DNA of 7,285 bases from Pseudomonadota bacterium (GTDB lineage: Bacteria; Pseudomonadota; Alphaproteobacteria; Rhizobiales; Hyphomicrobiaceae): contig JAEZBU010000391.1 of the NCBI GenBank assembly GCA_023426855.1, positions 1 to 7,285 of the forward strand. The letters run 5' to 3'. Both the position numbers and the translations under genes were made by a program. The notes below the pieces were generated by a model. The model saw only the letters and a program-made list of their open reading frames with translations. It was not told where the DNA came from and did not search any database. Of this stretch, positions 6,069 to 7,285 are shown piece after piece (positions within the stretch are counted from its first letter, which is position 1; every line of letters starts with the position of its first letter).

Positions 6069-6956
6069 ATGATATCTGCTGACCAGACTGCCCTGCTTGA
6101 ACGCATCGCCGCGGCTTTGGAGCGGCTTGCTCCCGCCTCGCATGTAAAAGCGGATTTCGCGGCAGCCGAGGCCTTCGTGTGGCAGGCCGAGCCGCCGGCG
6201 TTCCTGCCGGTATCGCATGTGAACCGCGTTCCGCTCGGGCTGCTGAAGGGCCTCGGTCATCGCGCCGAGCAGTTGCTGGATAACACCGAGCGCTTCGCGC
6301 GCGGTCTGCCGGCCAACAACGCGCTGCTGTGGGGCGCCCGCGGCATGGGTAAGTCCTCACTGGTCAAGGCCGCGCACGCGGAAGTACGCAAGCGCCTGGG
6401 GCTCAGCATAGAGAAACCATCCCAGCCCGACCTGAAGCTGGTCGAAATCCATCGCGAGGATATCGGTTCGCTGCCGCTCTGCCTCGCCCAGATGCGCGAC
6501 AGCCATCACCATTTCATCGTGTTCTGCGACGACCTTTCGTTCGATCGCGACGACACCAGCTACAAGTCGCTCAAGGCCGTGCTGGAAGGCGGCGTCGAGG
6601 GCCGGCCGCAGAACGTGGTGTTCTACGCCACCTCCAACCGCCGCCATCTGATGCCGCGCGATATGATGGAAAATGAGCGTTCAAGCGCCATCAACCCATC
6701 CGAGGCGGTCGAAGAGAAGGTGTCGCTGTCCGACCGTTTCGGCCTGTGGCTCGGCTTCCACAACGGCACCCAGGACCAGTATCTGGAGATGATCCGGGGT
6801 TACGTCGCCTACCACGATCTCAAGATCGACGACGCCGAGCTGGTGCGCGATTCATTGGAATGGTCGATCACGCGCGGCGGGCGCTCGGGCCGTGTCGCGT
6901 GGCAGTACATCCAGGATCTGGCCGGACGTCTCGGCCAGACGCTGAAGACCGACTGA
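6069..6956 (+). CDS. DUF815/AAA-type ATPase beside the Sec cluster
   Basis: The 295-residue protein is a P-loop ATPase of the DUF815 family (PF05673). The Walker A loop is GARGMGKSS (89-97) with Lys95 contacting phosphate. Walker B is FIVFCDDLSF (149-158) with Asp154 and Asp155, followed by the family-specific DDTSYKSLKAVLEGG. NVVFYATSNRRHLMPRDM is a sensor-1-like strand with an Asn, and later SDRFGLWLGFH resembles the region after it. An amphipathic N-terminal helix, TALLERIAAALERLA, precedes the core. No signal peptide or membrane helix is seen, so it is cytoplasmic. I prefer ATG 6069 over the TTG at 6063, which leaves too little room after the GAGA stretch for a ribosome site. The cellular role of the family is not established. 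I recall it near yajC in alphaproteobacteria, but divergent transcription here gives no proof of shared function. Confidence 0.9.
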   Translation: MISADQTALLERIAAALERLAPASHVKADFAAAEAFVWQAEPPAFLPVSHVNRVPLGLLKGLGHRAEQLLDNTERFARGLPANNALLWGARGMGKSSLVKAAHAEVRKRLGLSIEKPSQPDLKLVEIHREDIGSLPLCLAQMRDSHHHFIVFCDDLSFDRDDTSYKSLKAVLEGGVEGRPQNVVFYATSNRRHLMPRDMMENERSSAINPSEAVEEKVSLSDRFGLWLGFHNGTQDQYLEMIRGYVAYHDLKIDDAELVRDSLEWSITRGGRSGRVAWQYIQDLAGRLGQTLKTD

Positions 6957-6976
6957 GCCTTGAAGGAAGCATGCGA

Positions 6977-6992
6977 CGCGCCATCAGGCGCG
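6977..6992. terminator. Small GC hairpin at the convergent gene junction, weak terminator candidate
   Basis: CGCGCC (6977-6982) and GGCGCG (6987-6992) pair around the loop ATCA. It lies between the ATPase stop and the end of the opposing hydrolase gene, whose stop codon (6984-6986) sits in the loop. No T run follows on either strand, so termination is only possible, perhaps in both directions or with Rho. Confidence 0.3.
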
Positions 6993-7285
6993 CCGCAGCA
7001 GCTCCGCGACGGCGCTGGTGAACACCTGAGCACCGTCGATGATGTCCTCTTCCTTGGTATCCTCGGTCCAGTGGTGCGAGATGCCACCGATCGAGGGCAC
7101 AAACAGCATGCTGGCCGGCATCAGACGGGCGAACACCTGCGCATCGTGCCCGGCACCGCTTGGCATTCGCGTGTGCTTGCCAGGAACGTCGCGCTCGGCG
7201 GCTGCCTCGACGGCATCCTGCACGCCATCGTCCATCTTCGCCGGAATGCCGGTGCGCAACTTCTCCATGCTGACCTGACATGGCC
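6984..7285 (-). CDS. Zn-dependent M20-family amidohydrolase (allantoate/N-carbamoyl-amino-acid type), C-terminal part only
   Basis: The frame enters from the right edge and ends at TGA 6984-6986, so about the last 100 residues are visible. RMPSGAGHDAQ, then MLFVPSIGGISHHWTEDT, is the C-terminal signature of the M20 hydantoinase/carbamoylase group (allantoate amidohydrolase, N-carbamoyl-L-amino acid hydrolase, beta-ureidopropionase). The His of GISH (7074-7076) stands 29 residues from the C-terminus, as does the last metal-binding His of E. coli allantoate amidohydrolase as I remember it. The His of GAGHDA (7146-7148) is a substrate-binding residue in the family. Such enzymes split a ureido or carbamoyl amide with two metal ions. 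The exact substrate cannot be told from this part. It converges on the ATPase gene with 27 bases between stops and is not part of the Sec cluster. Confidence 0.88.
   Translation of the reverse strand, partial: PCQVSMEKLRTGIPAKMDDGVQDAVEAAAERDVPGKHTRMPSGAGHDAQVFARLMPASMLFVPSIGGISHHWTEDTKEEDIIDGAQVFTSAVAELLRRA

Noticed and set aside
6063..6071. TTG at 6063 as start of the ATPase
   Set aside because: It adds only two residues and sits too near the weak GAGA site; ATG 6069 is better.
1..7285. Mobile element, CRISPR, defence system or phage remnant
   Set aside because: I found no transposase or integrase, no spaced direct repeats, no tRNA edge, and no nuclease or toxin-antitoxin pair; the gene content is housekeeping and its order is familiar.

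Overview
The window looks like a chromosomal housekeeping segment of a high-GC alphaproteobacterium. The order, a DUF815-type ATPase diverging from yajC-secD-secF and followed by an Mth938-domain gene and a squalene/phytoene synthase-like gene, together with the wording of the proteins, points to Hyphomicrobiales, perhaps the Bradyrhizobium/Afipia/Rhodopseudomonas group. That placement comes from family memory, not from a search. I see no insertion sequence, tRNA, rRNA, CRISPR array, integrase or other sign of recent transfer.

Layout. A divergent control region at 5831-6068 separates two units. To the right, on the + strand, one gene encodes a DUF815/AAA-type ATPase (6069-6956). It converges on the 3' end of a Zn-dependent M20 amidohydrolase on the - strand (6984 to the window edge, only the C-terminal third or less visible). 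To the left, on the - strand, runs a tight cluster: yajC (5830-5498), secD (5375-3756), secF (3738-2773), an Mth938/NDUFAF3-like protein (2743-2366), a five-helix membrane protein resembling the membrane domain of urate hydroxylase PuuD (2353-1751), a squalene/phytoene synthase-fold protein resembling NDUFAF6 (1749-865), and a secreted GDSL/SGNH hydrolase (829 to the left edge, 3' end missing). Apart from the 122-base yajC-secD spacer, all gaps in this cluster are 1 to 35 bases, so it is probably one operon.

How the genes work together. YajC, SecD and SecF form the accessory complex of the SecYEG translocon that uses proton-motive force to finish secretion and help membrane protein insertion. 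The two genes that follow secF resemble two human mitochondrial complex I assembly factors, NDUFAF3 and NDUFAF6, with a multi-helix His-bearing membrane protein between them. The NDUFAF6-like protein has lost both Asp-rich catalytic motifs of true prenyl synthases. The most interesting reading is therefore a bacterial membrane-complex biogenesis module attached to the Sec machinery, with the unnamed membrane protein as a candidate extra component.

Non-coding signals include a sigma70-like promoter for yajC, a second one for the ATPase (both -10 regions lie in the same nonamer CGACTATAG), a perfect 9-bp hairpin plus an imperfect one between yajC and secD, a 6-bp hairpin at the foot of the last intergenic gap, and a small GC hairpin at the convergent junction. 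No gene-free stretch exceeds 300 bases.
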